The notes beneath the pieces are model-generated. The model was not told the origin of the DNA. It was given only the letters and a program-made list of their open reading frames with translations, and ran no database searches. A DNA stretch of 38,846 bases from Bacteroidales bacterium (lineage in GTDB: Bacteria > Bacteroidota > Bacteroidia > Bacteroidales > VadinHA17). How positions within the stretch are numbered: position 1 is the stretch's first letter; every line of letters begins with the position of its first letter. The DNA is taken from assembly GCA_012514255.1 (NCBI GenBank), contig JAAZAP010000373.1, positions 1-38,846 on the forward strand, read 5' to 3'. This document shows, one piece after another, positions 8,259-17,065 of this stretch. The position numbers and the translations under genes were made by a program.

Positions 8259-8630
8259 ATGATCATGTACTCACTTTTGTTTACTGAGGCTGCATCAGCC
8301 CTCGATTCGCTCGCCTGGACCGTTGTTGCGGTGGGCGTCGGTATAGTATTCCTCTCCCTGTTGTGCGTCTACCTGTTCTTCAGGTACATCCTCACCTTCA
8401 TACTGAATTTCAAGCTGAAGAGCTTTGCACGTAAAAAGGGCATTGATCCCACTGAAATGCAGACTGCCAAAACAATACAGTCAGGTGAGGTAAACGCGGC
8501 TATCGCAATGGCGCTCTACTCATATTTCAACGAGCTCCATGATATAGAAAGTGGCGTAATAACAATCAAGCGTGTCTCCAGGCATTACTCACCATGGAGC
8601 TCCAAATTATACAACATGAACAACCTGTAA
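8259..8630 (+). CDS. OadG-family (gamma/delta) subunit of Na+-translocating decarboxylase
   Basis: A small 123-residue protein with one strong membrane helix at about residues 15-45, containing the VVAVGVGIVFLSLLCVYLFF stretch. A basic cytoplasmic segment (KLKSFARKKG) follows. This layout is typical of OadG/MmdD subunits, which hold the decarboxylase together at the membrane. The soluble tail includes a region that resembles other Bacteroidota OadG proteins (VNAAIAMALYSYFNELHD). It sits between the alpha subunit and the biotin carrier genes. Sequence conservation in this family is low, so the call rests on size, topology and position. Confidence 0.85.
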   Translation: MIMYSLLFTEAASALDSLAWTVVAVGVGIVFLSLLCVYLFFRYILTFILNFKLKSFARKKGIDPTEMQTAKTIQSGEVNAAIAMALYSYFNELHDIESGVITIKRVSRHYSPWSSKLYNMNNL

Positions 8631-8744
8631 GACCAGAATAATCTTTCAATGATTTTAAACCCGCATGATCAATAACTCATAAAAGAATTAATATCAGTAT
8701 CATGCAAGTTCAATTCGACCAATAAAATTAATATTGATAACCGA

Positions 8745-9173
8745 ATGAAAAGCTACAAATTCAAGATAAACGGAAACCAGTACGAGGTTGAAGTTCTGGA
8801 AGTCGACGGCAACCTTGCCAGGATAGAGGTGAACGGCACTGTATATGACGTTGAGATGCAGCGCGAGATACCCAGGATAAAGACCGTGGTCACCGGTGCA
8901 CCTGTACAGGCAAGACCGGTAAAAGAGACCAAACCTGCCCCTGCCAGGACTGCCGGGAAGGCATCTGAGGTAAGAGCCCCCCTTCCGGGTGTTATAATCC
9001 AGGTACTTGTCAGGCCAGGCGACGAGGTGAATGCCGGTCAGACAGTCTGTACCCTCGAGACAATGAAGATGGAAAATGCCATTAAGGCAGAGAGCGCTGG
9101 CAAGATTACTGCTGTAAATATCGCTCCCGGCCAGTCTGTTCTTCAGGATGAGGTTCTAATTGTAATCGGGTAG
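8745..9173 (+). CDS. mmdC: Biotin carboxyl carrier subunit of methylmalonyl-CoA decarboxylase
   Basis: The 142-residue protein has an N-terminal beta-rich part, a Pro/Ala-rich flexible linker at about residues 50-78, and a C-terminal biotinyl domain. Lys108 in the ETMKMEN motif is the biotin attachment site. The carrier shuttles CO2 from the alpha subunit to the membrane beta subunit. It follows the OadG-like gene after a 114-base gap and ends just before the beta subunit gene (TAG at 9171-9173, next ATG at 9176), so the two are translationally close. A carrier for a propionyl-CoA or acetyl-CoA carboxylase is an alternative, but context favours the decarboxylase. Confidence 0.93.
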   Translation: MKSYKFKINGNQYEVEVLEVDGNLARIEVNGTVYDVEMQREIPRIKTVVTGAPVQARPVKETKPAPARTAGKASEVRAPLPGVIIQVLVRPGDEVNAGQTVCTLETMKMENAIKAESAGKITAVNIAPGQSVLQDEVLIVIG

Positions 9174-9175
9174 TG

Positions 9176-10528
9176 ATGACAAAGAGAAAGACATGGACCA
9201 TGCTGGCCCTGCTGGTGATAACCTCGCTTGCATGGCTGGCTTTCGTCAAGCCTGAACATGACAGGCAGAAGGCACAGGCAGAATCAGGAATTGAAATCAG
9301 CGCCGCCCTCCCTCAGTACCAACCTGACAACCAGACAGAAGAGGGATTTATTGAAGGTCTGAAGCAATTCTGGGCGTTCACCGGATTCCGCAATGTAACA
9401 TCGGGTCACCTGATAATGATTGTGATAGGTCTTATTTTTATCTTCCTGGCCATAAGATATGAATATGAACCATTGCTGCTGATACCCATCGGTACCGGAA
9501 TTCTTATCGGAAATATCCCCCTTTTTACAGATGGCGGGATGAACCTGCAGGTAGGCATCTACCAGCAGGGAAGCGTACTGAACTACCTCTATTTCGGGGT
9601 TCTCAAGGGAGTCTATCCTCCCCTGATCTTCCTTGGCATAGGAGCTATGACCGACTTTTCTTCACTCATATCCAACCCCAGGCTGCTTCTGCTGGGAGCT
9701 GCGGCACAGGTGGGGATATTCATAACATTTATCGGTGCGTTGCTGCTGGGGTTTGCACCTCCGGAGGCAGGAGCAATAGGTATCATCGGTGGAGCTGACG
9801 GTCCGACAGCCATATTCATCTCTTCACGACTCGCCAACGGGGTGAACCTGTTGGCTGACGGCACCCCGGTGAAGAACCTTATCGGGCCAATAGCCATCGC
9901 TGCATACTCCTACATGGCACTCGTGCCTGTTATTCAGCCTCCGATAATGAGACTCCTCACCAACAAGAAGGAGAGGCTGATACGCATGAAACCGCCCCGC
10001 GCCGTCACCAAGACAGAAAAGATCCTCTTTCCTATATTCGGACTGCTGCTTACCTGCTTTATCTCGCCAAGCGCACTGCCCCTGCTGGGGATGCTCTTCT
10101 TCGGGAACATACTGAAGGAATCAGGCGTCACAAAGAGACTGGCTGAGACTGCACGCACATCACTGATAGACATCGTTACAATAATGATAGGTCTTACTGT
10201 TGGCGCTTCAACCCAGGCGGACGTCTTCCTTACCAAGGAATCAGTTCTGATATTTGGCCTGGGCGCTGGCGCTTTTGCTATCGCAACTACCTCGGGAGTG
10301 CTTTTCGCCAAGGGCATGAACCTCTTCCTGCCCGAAGGAGACAAGATCAACCCTCTTATTGGTAACTCAGGCGTATCCGCAGTGCCTGACAGTTCTCGCG
10401 TTGCAGAAGCAGAAGGGCTAAAGGCCGACAAGACGAACCACCTCCTGATGCATGCCATGGGCCCCAACGTGGCGGGAGTGATAGGTTCAGCTATCGCAGC
10501 GGGGATACTGTTAAGCTATCTGGGATAA
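9176..10528 (+). CDS. mmdB: Na+-translocating decarboxylase beta subunit (OadB/MmdB family)
   Basis: A polytopic membrane protein of 450 residues. It has the conserved GGADGPTAIF motif (Asp at about 208) and the C-terminal NPLIGNSGVSAVPDSSRVAE stretch, both of which take part in carboxybiotin decarboxylation and Na+ transport in the family. About 75 residues precede the usual start of the conserved membrane domain. They include an extra hydrophobic helix (residues 8-24) and a polar linker. A GTG at 9173 is in frame and overlaps the previous stop; I prefer ATG 9176. The beta subunit decarboxylates carboxybiotin and exports Na+, so it is the energy-conserving step of the block. Confidence 0.95.
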   Translation: MTKRKTWTMLALLVITSLAWLAFVKPEHDRQKAQAESGIEISAALPQYQPDNQTEEGFIEGLKQFWAFTGFRNVTSGHLIMIVIGLIFIFLAIRYEYEPLLLIPIGTGILIGNIPLFTDGGMNLQVGIYQQGSVLNYLYFGVLKGVYPPLIFLGIGAMTDFSSLISNPRLLLLGAAAQVGIFITFIGALLLGFAPPEAGAIGIIGGADGPTAIFISSRLANGVNLLADGTPVKNLIGPIAIAAYSYMALVPVIQPPIMRLLTNKKERLIRMKPPRAVTKTEKILFPIFGLLLTCFISPSALPLLGMLFFGNILKESGVTKRLAETARTSLIDIVTIMIGLTVGASTQADVFLTKESVLIFGLGAGAFAIATTSGVLFAKGMNLFLPEGDKINPLIGNSGVSAVPDSSRVAEAEGLKADKTNHLLMHAMGPNVAGVIGSAIAAGILLSYLG

Positions 10529-10570
10529 TATTCTTAAGTTTGACATGAACTTAATTTCATGGAGAGGAAT

Positions 10571-11791
10571 ATGAAACAGGCAATTACCGGTAATGCCGGA
10601 CCCAGGGTGAGGTCTGACATTGAAGTGACGCTGGAACTCACTGATTCCGGAGGCATAGAACTCAATATCCGTTCAAAGGTTAAGACCATGTACGGTAAAG
10701 CCATTGAGGATCAATGCCGCACACTACTCAGTTATTTTGAGATTGAAAATGCCAGGCTCTCAGTGAATGATTCAGGTGCACTCCCGTTTGTTATAGCAGC
10801 CAGGATGGAAGCAGCGGTAAAAGCCCTGACAGAGACCACCAGGAGCTTCATTCCTGAAATGAATGAAGAAAGTCTTTATGGTTCCTCCCGTGACAGGTTC
10901 AGGTTCTCAAGACTCTATCTTCCCGGTAACAATCCCGGGATGTTCATTAATGCCGGGCTCCATTCGCCTGACGGAGTCATCCTTGACCTGGAGGACTCGG
11001 TAGCGCCCGACAGGAAGGATGAAGCAAGGATACTCGTCCGCAATGCCCTCAGGGCAGTAAATTTCTACGGTGCCGAGAGGATGGTACGCATTAACCAGGG
11101 TGAACGCGGCCTGGAGGACCTTGAGATGGTAATACCTCATAATGTTCACCTTATTCTCATACCCAAGTGTGAGGATGCTGAGACTGTCAGGAGCATTGAC
11201 AGCAAGATCAGGGAGATCAAAGAGAAAGCAGGACAGAGTGAAACAGTCTTCCTGATGCCTATCATAGAGAGCGCACAGGGAGTTGAACATGCAGGGGAGA
11301 TAGCTGCAGCTGCTGGGTCAGTTGTAGCCATGGCCATAGGTCTTGAAGACTACACTGCTGATCTTGGCGTGCAGCGCACAAAGGAGGGGGGAGAATCATT
11401 ATACGCCCGTAACCGGATAGTGGTTGCTTCAAAGGCTGCCGGAATCCAGCCCATTGACTCGGTCTTTTCCGACGTGGGAGATATGGAGGGGCTGCTGGAA
11501 AATGTACTGTCAGCCAAAGCCATGGGCTTTGAAGGAATGGGATGCATCCACCCGCGCCAGATAGCAGTGATAAGAAAAGGATTCTCACCCTCGGACGAGG
11601 AGATGGTAAAGGCTAAAAAAATAGTAATTGCTTACCAAGATGCACGCGAAAAGGGACTGGGGGTTGTATCCCTGGGAACCAAGATGATAGATGCCCCGGT
11701 GGTGGTCAGGGCTGAAAAGACAATTAAACTGGCTGTGAGGCTTGGCCTGCTGCCTGAGAACTGGATAGAAGAGGAAAAGGCTAAATCATAA
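10571..11791 (+). CDS. citE: Fused citrate lyase acyl carrier (CitD) and beta subunit (CitE)
   Basis: The first ~95 residues match CitD, with GGIELNIRSKVKTMYGKAI and VNDSGALPFVIAARMEAAVKA. The rest matches CitE, with LYLPGNNPGMF, LDLEDSVAPDRKDEAR, MPIIESAQG and AIGLEDYTADLG, where the acidic residues bind Mg2+ and substrate. CitD and CitE are separate genes in Klebsiella and E. coli. CitE cleaves citryl-thioester to oxaloacetate and acetyl-thioester on the CitD carrier. The prosthetic group Ser14 of Klebsiella CitD most likely corresponds to Ser15 here, in VRSD, although the usual GTLES context is replaced. An in-frame ATG at 10559 exists, but GGAGAGGA lies just before ATG 10571, and that start fits the CitD N-terminus. 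citF starts 13 bases downstream. No citC, citX or citG is in the window. Confidence 0.85.
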   Translation: MKQAITGNAGPRVRSDIEVTLELTDSGGIELNIRSKVKTMYGKAIEDQCRTLLSYFEIENARLSVNDSGALPFVIAARMEAAVKALTETTRSFIPEMNEESLYGSSRDRFRFSRLYLPGNNPGMFINAGLHSPDGVILDLEDSVAPDRKDEARILVRNALRAVNFYGAERMVRINQGERGLEDLEMVIPHNVHLILIPKCEDAETVRSIDSKIREIKEKAGQSETVFLMPIIESAQGVEHAGEIAAAAGSVVAMAIGLEDYTADLGVQRTKEGGESLYARNRIVVASKAAGIQPIDSVFSDVGDMEGLLENVLSAKAMGFEGMGCIHPRQIAVIRKGFSPSDEEMVKAKKIVIAYQDAREKGLGVVSLGTKMIDAPVVVRAEKTIKLAVRLGLLPENWIEEEKAKS

Positions 11792-11804
11792 TCCATACCC
11801 GGTC

Positions 11805-13355
11805 ATGAAACTCGTGGAAAATGCTGCTGGCAGAATGGTGCCGGATGAGATAAACGGACAGGATGCGATCCCATTCAGGGGTGTGGGCAAACACCGCCCT
11901 GCAGGAAGGAAATATGCACCTCCCATACCAACCTGTATAGACTATCCTGAAGACAATAACAAGGTTGTCGGATCGCTGAAGGAAGCACTGGTGCGTTGCG
12001 GCCTCAGGGATGGCATGACAATCTCCACTCACCACCATCTGCGCGACGGTGACCTGATCAGCAACCAGATATTTGAAATAGCCTCGGAAATAGGCGTCAA
12101 AGACCTCGTATGGCTGCCCTCGGCTTCATTCCCCTGCAATAACCCGGTGATAAAATACCTGGAAAATGGCACTGTCAACCGCATTGAGGGCAGCATGAAC
12201 GGCCCGCTGGGCATGTTCGTCTCCGAGGGGAAAATGAAGGGTATGGCGGTCCTGCGTTCCCATGGCGGTCGAGTACAGGCAATACAGGACGGTGAGGTGA
12301 AGATAGACATAGCTGTGCTGGCAGCCCCTGCGGCAGATTCCTTCGGCAATGCAAAGGGTACAGGCGGACCCTCCGCCACAGGGGTGATTGGATATGCAAA
12401 GCCTGATTACCTATATGCTGATAAAGTCATTATCGTGACTGACAACCTGATTGACCTGCCCTGCTGGCCAATGGAGATAGAGGGCAATTATGTGGATTGT
12501 GTTGTGGTTGTTGACAAGATAGGCCTGCCGGAAAAGATTGTTTCAGGTACAACGCAGATCACCAAAAGCCCTGACAGACTGCTGATAGCTGAACTGACCA
12601 CATTGTTCCTTGAGAAATCGGGATTGCTCCGCGACGGGGCGACCATGCAGGCCGGGGCAGGGGGGACGAGCCTCGCAATAGCGGTATATGTGCATCAGCT
12701 GCTGAAGAAAAAAGGCTGGAAGCTCAGCTTTGGCTTCGGAGGAAGCACAAAATACATGGTTGACATGCTTGAGGAGGGCCAGATGGGATATATCCTTGAT
12801 GCCCAGGCATTTGATCTTGATTCAGTTAAGTCGGTTGAAAAGAACCTGAATCATATACAGTACCCCGTTTTCAATGCCTACAACTACCACTCCAAGGGCA
12901 ACCTGACTACCATGATGGACATCATGATCCTGGGCGCTACGGAGATAGACACAAATTTCAACGGAAACGTAGTTACCCATTCAGATGGCCTCCTGCTTCA
13001 CGGCATAGGCGGATGGCAGAACTGCCTCCACGCACGTAACGTGATAATACCACTGCCTTTGTTCCGTGACAGGATACCGGTCATAGTTGACCGGGTGACA
13101 ACACTTTGCGGACCAGGAGAGCTCATTGACGTGATCATCACCGAGAGAGGCATAGCAATCAACCCGCGCAGACAGGATCTGCTGGATGCCGTACGAGGCA
13201 AGGGATTGCCGCTGGTGACCATCGAGGAGCTTAAGGAGACTGCAGAGAAGATCTGCGGCAGGCCTGAGAAGGCTGCCTTTGATGAAAGGGTGGTAGCAGC
13301 AATCAAGTGGGTTGACGGCACGGTAATAGATGCCGTTCACAAAGTGAAAAAATAA
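11805..13355 (+). CDS. citF: Citrate lyase alpha subunit (citrate CoA-transferase)
   Basis: The 516-residue protein has the expected CitF length and motifs. These include [10 protein letters not shown] near residue 70, the [18 protein letters not shown] stretch, [22 protein letters not shown], and the C-terminal half with [16 protein letters not shown] and [14 protein letters not shown]. CitF exchanges the acetyl group on the CitD carrier for citrate, forming citryl-ACP. With the CitDE fusion upstream, all three catalytic parts of citrate lyase are present in two genes. The enzyme needs a phosphoribosyl-dephospho-CoA arm and acetylation, supplied by CitG/CitX and CitC, which are not seen here. 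Transcription probably continues into the rubredoxin gene, which starts 10 bases later. Confidence 0.95.
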   Translation: MKLVENAAGRMVPDEINGQDAIPFRGVGKHRPAGRKYAPPIPTCIDYPEDNNKVVGSLKEALVRCGLRDGMTISTHHHLRDGDLISNQIFEIASEIGVKDLVWLPSASFPCNNPVIKYLENGTVNRIEGSMNGPLGMFVSEGKMKGMAVLRSHGGRVQAIQDGEVKIDIAVLAAPAADSFGNAKGTGGPSATGVIGYAKPDYLYADKVIIVTDNLIDLPCWPMEIEGNYVDCVVVVDKIGLPEKIVSGTTQITKSPDRLLIAELTTLFLEKSGLLRDGATMQAGAGGTSLAIAVYVHQLLKKKGWKLSFGFGGSTKYMVDMLEEGQMGYILDAQAFDLDSVKSVEKNLNHIQYPVFNAYNYHSKGNLTTMMDIMILGATEIDTNFNGNVVTHSDGLLLHGIGGWQNCLHARNVIIPLPLFRDRIPVIVDRVTTLCGPGELIDVIITERGIAINPRRQDLLDAVRGKGLPLVTIEELKETAEKICGRPEKAAFDERVVAAIKWVDGTVIDAVHKVKK

Positions 13356-13365
13356 TCTTCCCGAT

Positions 13366-13533
13366 ATGGAAAACAAAAAATACAGATGCCCTGTTTGCGG
13401 CTATATTTATGATCCGGCGGCAGGTGATCCGCAGGGCAATGTTGAACCCGGGACAGCTTTTGAAGATCTTCCATCAGGTTGGGCCTGCCCGGTGTGCGGT
13501 GCCCCTCATGATGAATTTGACGAGCTTGACTAG
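13366..13533 (+). CDS. Rubredoxin
   Basis: A 55-residue protein encoded just after citF. It has the two CPxCG knuckles, with Cys8/Cys11 and Cys41/Cys44 binding one iron, the YIYDPAAGD segment, and [17 protein letters not shown]. Both length and sequence are classical for rubredoxin, a soluble cytoplasmic one-electron carrier often used for oxygen or peroxide detoxification in anaerobes. Its place after citF suggests shared transcription but no obvious shared function. Its TAG stop shares the palindrome CTAG (13530-13533) with the TAG stop of the convergent pepD gene. Confidence 0.97.
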   Translation: MENKKYRCPVCGYIYDPAAGDPQGNVEPGTAFEDLPSGWACPVCGAPHDEFDELD

Positions 13534-14996
13534 TCCTCTTCTTCCGGTATGTGTCTCAGCACATCAATAAGCAGATCCCAGAACATCTGAACAGTCTCTA
13601 TCTCAAGCCTCTCCTCAGGAGTATGTGCTCCCTTGATGGTTGGGCCAAACGAGATCATGTCTATCCCCTTGTATTTCTCAAGTATCAGCCCGCACTCCAG
13701 CCCGGCATGTATGGCTTTTACCTGCGGCACCTTACCGAACAGCTTGCGGTATGACTCTATCATCAGCCGCAGGATGGCAGAATTCATGTTAGGCTGCCAG
13801 CCGGGGTAACCATCAGAATGAGTTACTTTTGCACCGGCAAGGTCAAAACTTGTCTCAGCCTTCATGGCTGCATAGTGCTTTGCCTCATCGGATGAGCTCC
13901 TTTGAGTGGTTACAACATGAATCATGTTATCATCGGTGAACCGTATGGTGGCCAGGTTGCTTGAGGTCTCAACCAGGTCAGGTATCTCCTTTGACCATCC
14001 GAGCACTCCATGAGGCACTATACTCAACGCCCCGAGAAGCCTGTGTTGTGTACCACCGTCAATCACCGTCTCCGGAACCTCTGCAGGTATGGCGGCTACC
14101 TTCAGATCAGGCTCCAGACCGTCATACTCCTCCCTGACATGATTATTATAGGCTGCCGTATCAGCAAGGATGTGCTCTTCATGGGCGGGATTAAATGTCA
14201 CGGTCACAAATGCTTCCCTGGGGATGGCATTGCGCAGATTGCCACCCGTAAAATTGCTGATCCTGATATCATATTTTTTTTCAAGATCCTGTAACAGGCT
14301 TGATATTATCTTTATGGAGTTGCCGTAGCCCTTGTGTATTTCGTCTCCAGAGTGTCCCCCGTGAAGGCCGGTGACGGAAAGATTCATTGCCCTGTGTCCC
14401 GAAACAACCTTCTCCGGAGTGTAGGGAAGCAATGCCTGTGTATCTATGCCGCCGGCACAGCCTATGAAGAGAATGCCTTCATCCTCCGAATCGAGATTGA
14501 GCAGTATGCTTCCTGTCAGGAGGTCCGGACTGAGGTTTATTGCACCGGTCATTCCTGACTCCTCGTCAACGGTGAAAAGGCACTCTATACGACCGCACTG
14601 CAGGTAAGGATCAGTCAGTACAGCCATCTGGGCTGCTATCCCTATGCCGTCATCGGCACCAAGAGTGGTGTCGCTGGCAGTAACCCACCTGCCGTCAATC
14701 ATGGGAATAATTGGATCCTCATTCCAGTTGTGCGGATGGGAGGCATTTTTCTCACCCACCATGTCAAGGTGGCTCTGCAAAACTACTGTTTTGACCTTCT
14801 CCTTTCCCGGAGCGGCCTCCCTGACTATTAATATGTTTCCAACGCTGTCTTCCTTCGCCTCCAGGCTGTGCTTACGCGCAAAATCAAGAAGATATGCCCT
14901 TATACGTCCTTCGTTCTTGGATATTCTCGGTATCCTGGATATCTCTTCGAAATAACCCCAGACCTTCCTCGGCTTCATCTCCCCCAGTTCACCCAT
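13530..14996 (-). CDS. pepD: Aminoacyl-histidine dipeptidase (PepD, M20 family)
   Basis: The 488-residue protein is an M20C zinc peptidase. It has the metal-site motifs [11 protein letters not shown] (His), [10 protein letters not shown] (bridging Asp), [14 protein letters not shown] (catalytic Glu pair) and a C-terminal [12 protein letters not shown]. PepD hydrolyses a broad range of Xaa-His and other dipeptides in the cytoplasm, a common nutrient route in peptide-fermenting Bacteroidota. The start at 14996 gives [13 protein letters not shown]; the second Met (residue 7) is an alternative. It has its own promoter-like element upstream and converges on rubredoxin with a 4-base overlap. Confidence 0.95.
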   Translation of the reverse strand: MGELGEMKPRKVWGYFEEISRIPRISKNEGRIRAYLLDFARKHSLEAKEDSVGNILIVREAAPGKEKVKTVVLQSHLDMVGEKNASHPHNWNEDPIIPMIDGRWVTASDTTLGADDGIGIAAQMAVLTDPYLQCGRIECLFTVDEESGMTGAINLSPDLLTGSILLNLDSEDEGILFIGCAGGIDTQALLPYTPEKVVSGHRAMNLSVTGLHGGHSGDEIHKGYGNSIKIISSLLQDLEKKYDIRISNFTGGNLRNAIPREAFVTVTFNPAHEEHILADTAAYNNHVREEYDGLEPDLKVAAIPAEVPETVIDGGTQHRLLGALSIVPHGVLGWSKEIPDLVETSSNLATIRFTDDNMIHVVTTQRSSSDEAKHYAAMKAETSFDLAGAKVTHSDGYPGWQPNMNSAILRLMIESYRKLFGKVPQVKAIHAGLECGLILEKYKGIDMISFGPTIKGAHTPEERLEIETVQMFWDLLIDVLRHIPEEED

Positions 14997-15035
14997 GCTG
15001 ATATGAATTTAATAATGTGTTCAATAGCTTGGCGG

Positions 15036-15063
15036 CAAATATAACTTTTTTCCCTCGCATCAA
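15036..15063 (-). promoter_or_regulatory. Bacteroidota-type promoter for pepD
   Basis: On the minus strand TTG (15063-15061) is followed after 17 bases by TATATTTG (15043-15036), an exact match to the TAnnTTTG -7 consensus. It lies about 40 bases before the pepD start codon, leaving a short leader. Confidence 0.6.
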
Positions 15064-15157
15064 TAATGAATTTTACCTGCTGTATCTCTTTTTTTTAACA
15101 CAACAAAAGCTATATTTTTACAGGAGACAAAAAATACACAGACTAAAAGATAAAACT

Positions 15158-16354
15158 ATGGCTAAACGTACTATTGTTGCCCTGCCCGGAGACGGAATCG
15201 GGGTTATTGTTCTGAAACAGGCAGTCCGTGTTCTTGACGCGGCAGGATTTGATGCTGAATATGTCTATGGTGACATTGGATGGGATTTCTGGTGCCGTGA
15301 GGGTAATCCACTCCCGCAACGCACCATCGACCTCATTGCAGAGCATAAGATAGCACTGTTCGGAGCAATTACTTCCAAACCCAAGGATGATGCTGCCGCT
15401 GAGCTCTCCCCGGCTCTCCAGGGTAAAGGCATCACATACAGCAGCCCCATCGTAGGACTGAGGCAACATTTCGGACTGGATATCTGCGTCAGACCCTGCC
15501 GCAGCTACAGGGGCAACCCTCTCAACTTCATCCGCAGAGGTAAGGACGGAAACCCGGAAGAACCAATGGTTGATGTGGTGATCTTCAGGCAGAACACCGA
15601 GGGTCTCTACGGAGGAGTGGAGTGGTCCAACCCTCCCCAGCAGGTGTATGACGCACTGATGACCCATCCCAAATTCCGGAGTAATTTCGGCTGGTGCCCC
15701 AAAGAAGAACTGGCAGTCTCAACACGTATATTCACAAAGAAATATACCGAACGCATTGTAAGGGCTGCGTTCGAACATGCCGTTAAATTTGGATATAAAT
15801 CAGTGACTGTCTGCGAAAAGCCCAACGTCATCCGGGAGACATCAGGACTCATGTGGAAAATAGCAAAGGAGATGCAGAAGAATGAGTTCCCTGATGTCCA
15901 GCTCTGGAATACAAACATCGATGCACAAATGATGTGGCTGACAAAAAATCCTGAGGATTACGGTGTTATAGTTGCCGGCAATATGTTCGGAGATATAGTC
16001 TCTGATGCATTTGCCGGACTCATTGGCGGACTGGGATTTGCATGCAGCGCTCAGTTCTCGGAAGATGGCATCGGAGTATTTGAGCCTACCCACGGATCAG
16101 CTCCCAAATATGCCGGCTACGAGGTTTCAATTGTGAACCCGATTGCAATGATAGAATCTGCATGTATGATGCTCGACTATATAGATGAAAAGGAAATCGC
16201 CGCACGGATACGCAAGGCTGTCGCCGAGGTCATCGAAGAGGGCAGGGTCAAGACCTATGACATGATGAAGATGACCGGCAAGCCTGAGGTGGTGACCATG
16301 GGAGCAGCTTCAACCATCCAGATGACTGACGCAATCATTTCACGATTAAAATAA
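15158..16354 (+). CDS. icd: Isocitrate dehydrogenase, NADP-type signature
   Basis: A 398-residue member of the isocitrate/isopropylmalate dehydrogenase family. It begins with IVALPGDGIGVIVLK, has RPCRSYRG and VIFRQNTEGLYGGVEW in the substrate region, an AGNMFGDIVSDAFAGLIGG metal site, and the coenzyme loop HGSAPKYAG at 312-320. Lys317-Tyr318 match the NADP+-binding pair of E. coli Icd rather than the Asp-Ile pair of NAD enzymes, so I infer NADP preference. It converts isocitrate to 2-oxoglutarate. An open frame extends upstream to 15017, but ATG 15158 begins the conserved domain. The HD-domain gene starts 6 bases downstream. Isopropylmalate dehydrogenase is unlikely given the NTEGLYGG and KY features. 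Confidence 0.88.
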   Translation: MAKRTIVALPGDGIGVIVLKQAVRVLDAAGFDAEYVYGDIGWDFWCREGNPLPQRTIDLIAEHKIALFGAITSKPKDDAAAELSPALQGKGITYSSPIVGLRQHFGLDICVRPCRSYRGNPLNFIRRGKDGNPEEPMVDVVIFRQNTEGLYGGVEWSNPPQQVYDALMTHPKFRSNFGWCPKEELAVSTRIFTKKYTERIVRAAFEHAVKFGYKSVTVCEKPNVIRETSGLMWKIAKEMQKNEFPDVQLWNTNIDAQMMWLTKNPEDYGVIVAGNMFGDIVSDAFAGLIGGLGFACSAQFSEDGIGVFEPTHGSAPKYAGYEVSIVNPIAMIESACMMLDYIDEKEIAARIRKAVAEVIEEGRVKTYDMMKMTGKPEVVTMGAASTIQMTDAIISRLK

Positions 16355-16360
16355 AGGATC

Positions 16361-16912
16361 ATGACCGAGGAGATAAAAAAACTTTGGCCGGAACTCGAAT
16401 GGATAAGTGACCATGACCTGAGGGAAAAAACAGCACGTACATGGGAGTTGGCACTTGAACGCAGTGTCCTTACCCCCGATGACCTGAACCGGATACCTTT
16501 CACACTCCTGTGCGGACCAGACCTGAAAGTCACTTTCATGGACCATAAGCGATGTGTTGTGCATGTGGCCCGTGAGGCAGGGCTGAAGATGAATGAGTTC
16601 TTCCGCAATGACCTGCCTGTCAATATGGATGTGCTGATAGCAGGTGCTATTCTGGCCGATGTGGGTAAAATGCTTGAATATGAACTGGATGCATCCGGTA
16701 AGGCTGTGCAGGGAAAATATGGCCAGTATCTCAGGCATCCCTTCTCAGGTGTAAGCCTGGCTGAGGAGTGCGGTGTGCCGCCAGAGGTGTGCCATATCAT
16801 TGCCGCACATGCCCACGAGGGAGACCTGGTGAAGCGTACCACGGAAGCATATATTGTTCACCATGCTGACTTTATGACGTTCCTGCCATTCAAGAGCAGG
16901 CTGATCGTGTGA
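16361..16912 (+). CDS. HD-domain protein with altered HD motif
   Basis: The 183-residue protein resembles metal-dependent HD phosphohydrolases. A first histidine lies in CVVHVAREAG (His68), followed by GAILADVGKMLEYE, HPFSGVSLAEECG, a HAHEG stretch and a terminal VHHADFM. In the central motif the usual His-Asp pair is Ala99-Asp100, so one metal ligand of the signature is missing while the others appear to be present. The substrate is unknown. It probably shares a transcript with the isocitrate dehydrogenase gene, 6 bases upstream. Its activity may be weakened, or a different residue may supply the ligand. Confidence 0.75.
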   Translation: MTEEIKKLWPELEWISDHDLREKTARTWELALERSVLTPDDLNRIPFTLLCGPDLKVTFMDHKRCVVHVAREAGLKMNEFFRNDLPVNMDVLIAGAILADVGKMLEYELDASGKAVQGKYGQYLRHPFSGVSLAEECGVPPEVCHIIAAHAHEGDLVKRTTEAYIVHHADFMTFLPFKSRLIV

Positions 16913-16922
16913 TCAGTCTGCT

Positions 16923-17065
16923 CAGGCAGCAGGCAATAGGCATTAGGCAGTAGTGAGTCATGTGACTAACAGGCAGTTAGTTAAGCTAAGCTGTTTGTTT
17001 CTGGAGTTTGATGACCTTGTCAACACTATTGCCTATTGCCTCCTGCCTATTTCCCATTGCCTGCC
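16923..17065. repeat. Imperfect inverted repeat of GGCAATAGGC-type units between convergent genes
   Basis: The left arm at 16923-16953 reads as units of AGGCA(A)TAGGCATTAGGCAGTAG. The right arm at 17025-17065 is a degenerate reverse complement built from TTGCCTATTGCCT and CCTGCCTATT units. About 70 bases separate them. They lie between the HD-domain gene and the GH2 gene, and the right arm covers the last codons and stop of the GH2 gene. The structure could act as a bidirectional terminator or be a small dispersed repeat of the type common between Bacteroidota genes. Confidence 0.6.

Noticed and set aside
6693..10528. Oxaloacetate decarboxylase Na+ pump
   Set aside because: The alpha subunit is a PccB/MmdA-type carboxyltransferase rather than OadA, and methylmalonyl-CoA epimerase is adjacent.
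15158..16354. 3-isopropylmalate dehydrogenase
   Set aside because: The coenzyme loop has Lys-Tyr as in NADP isocitrate dehydrogenase, and there are no leucine pathway genes nearby.
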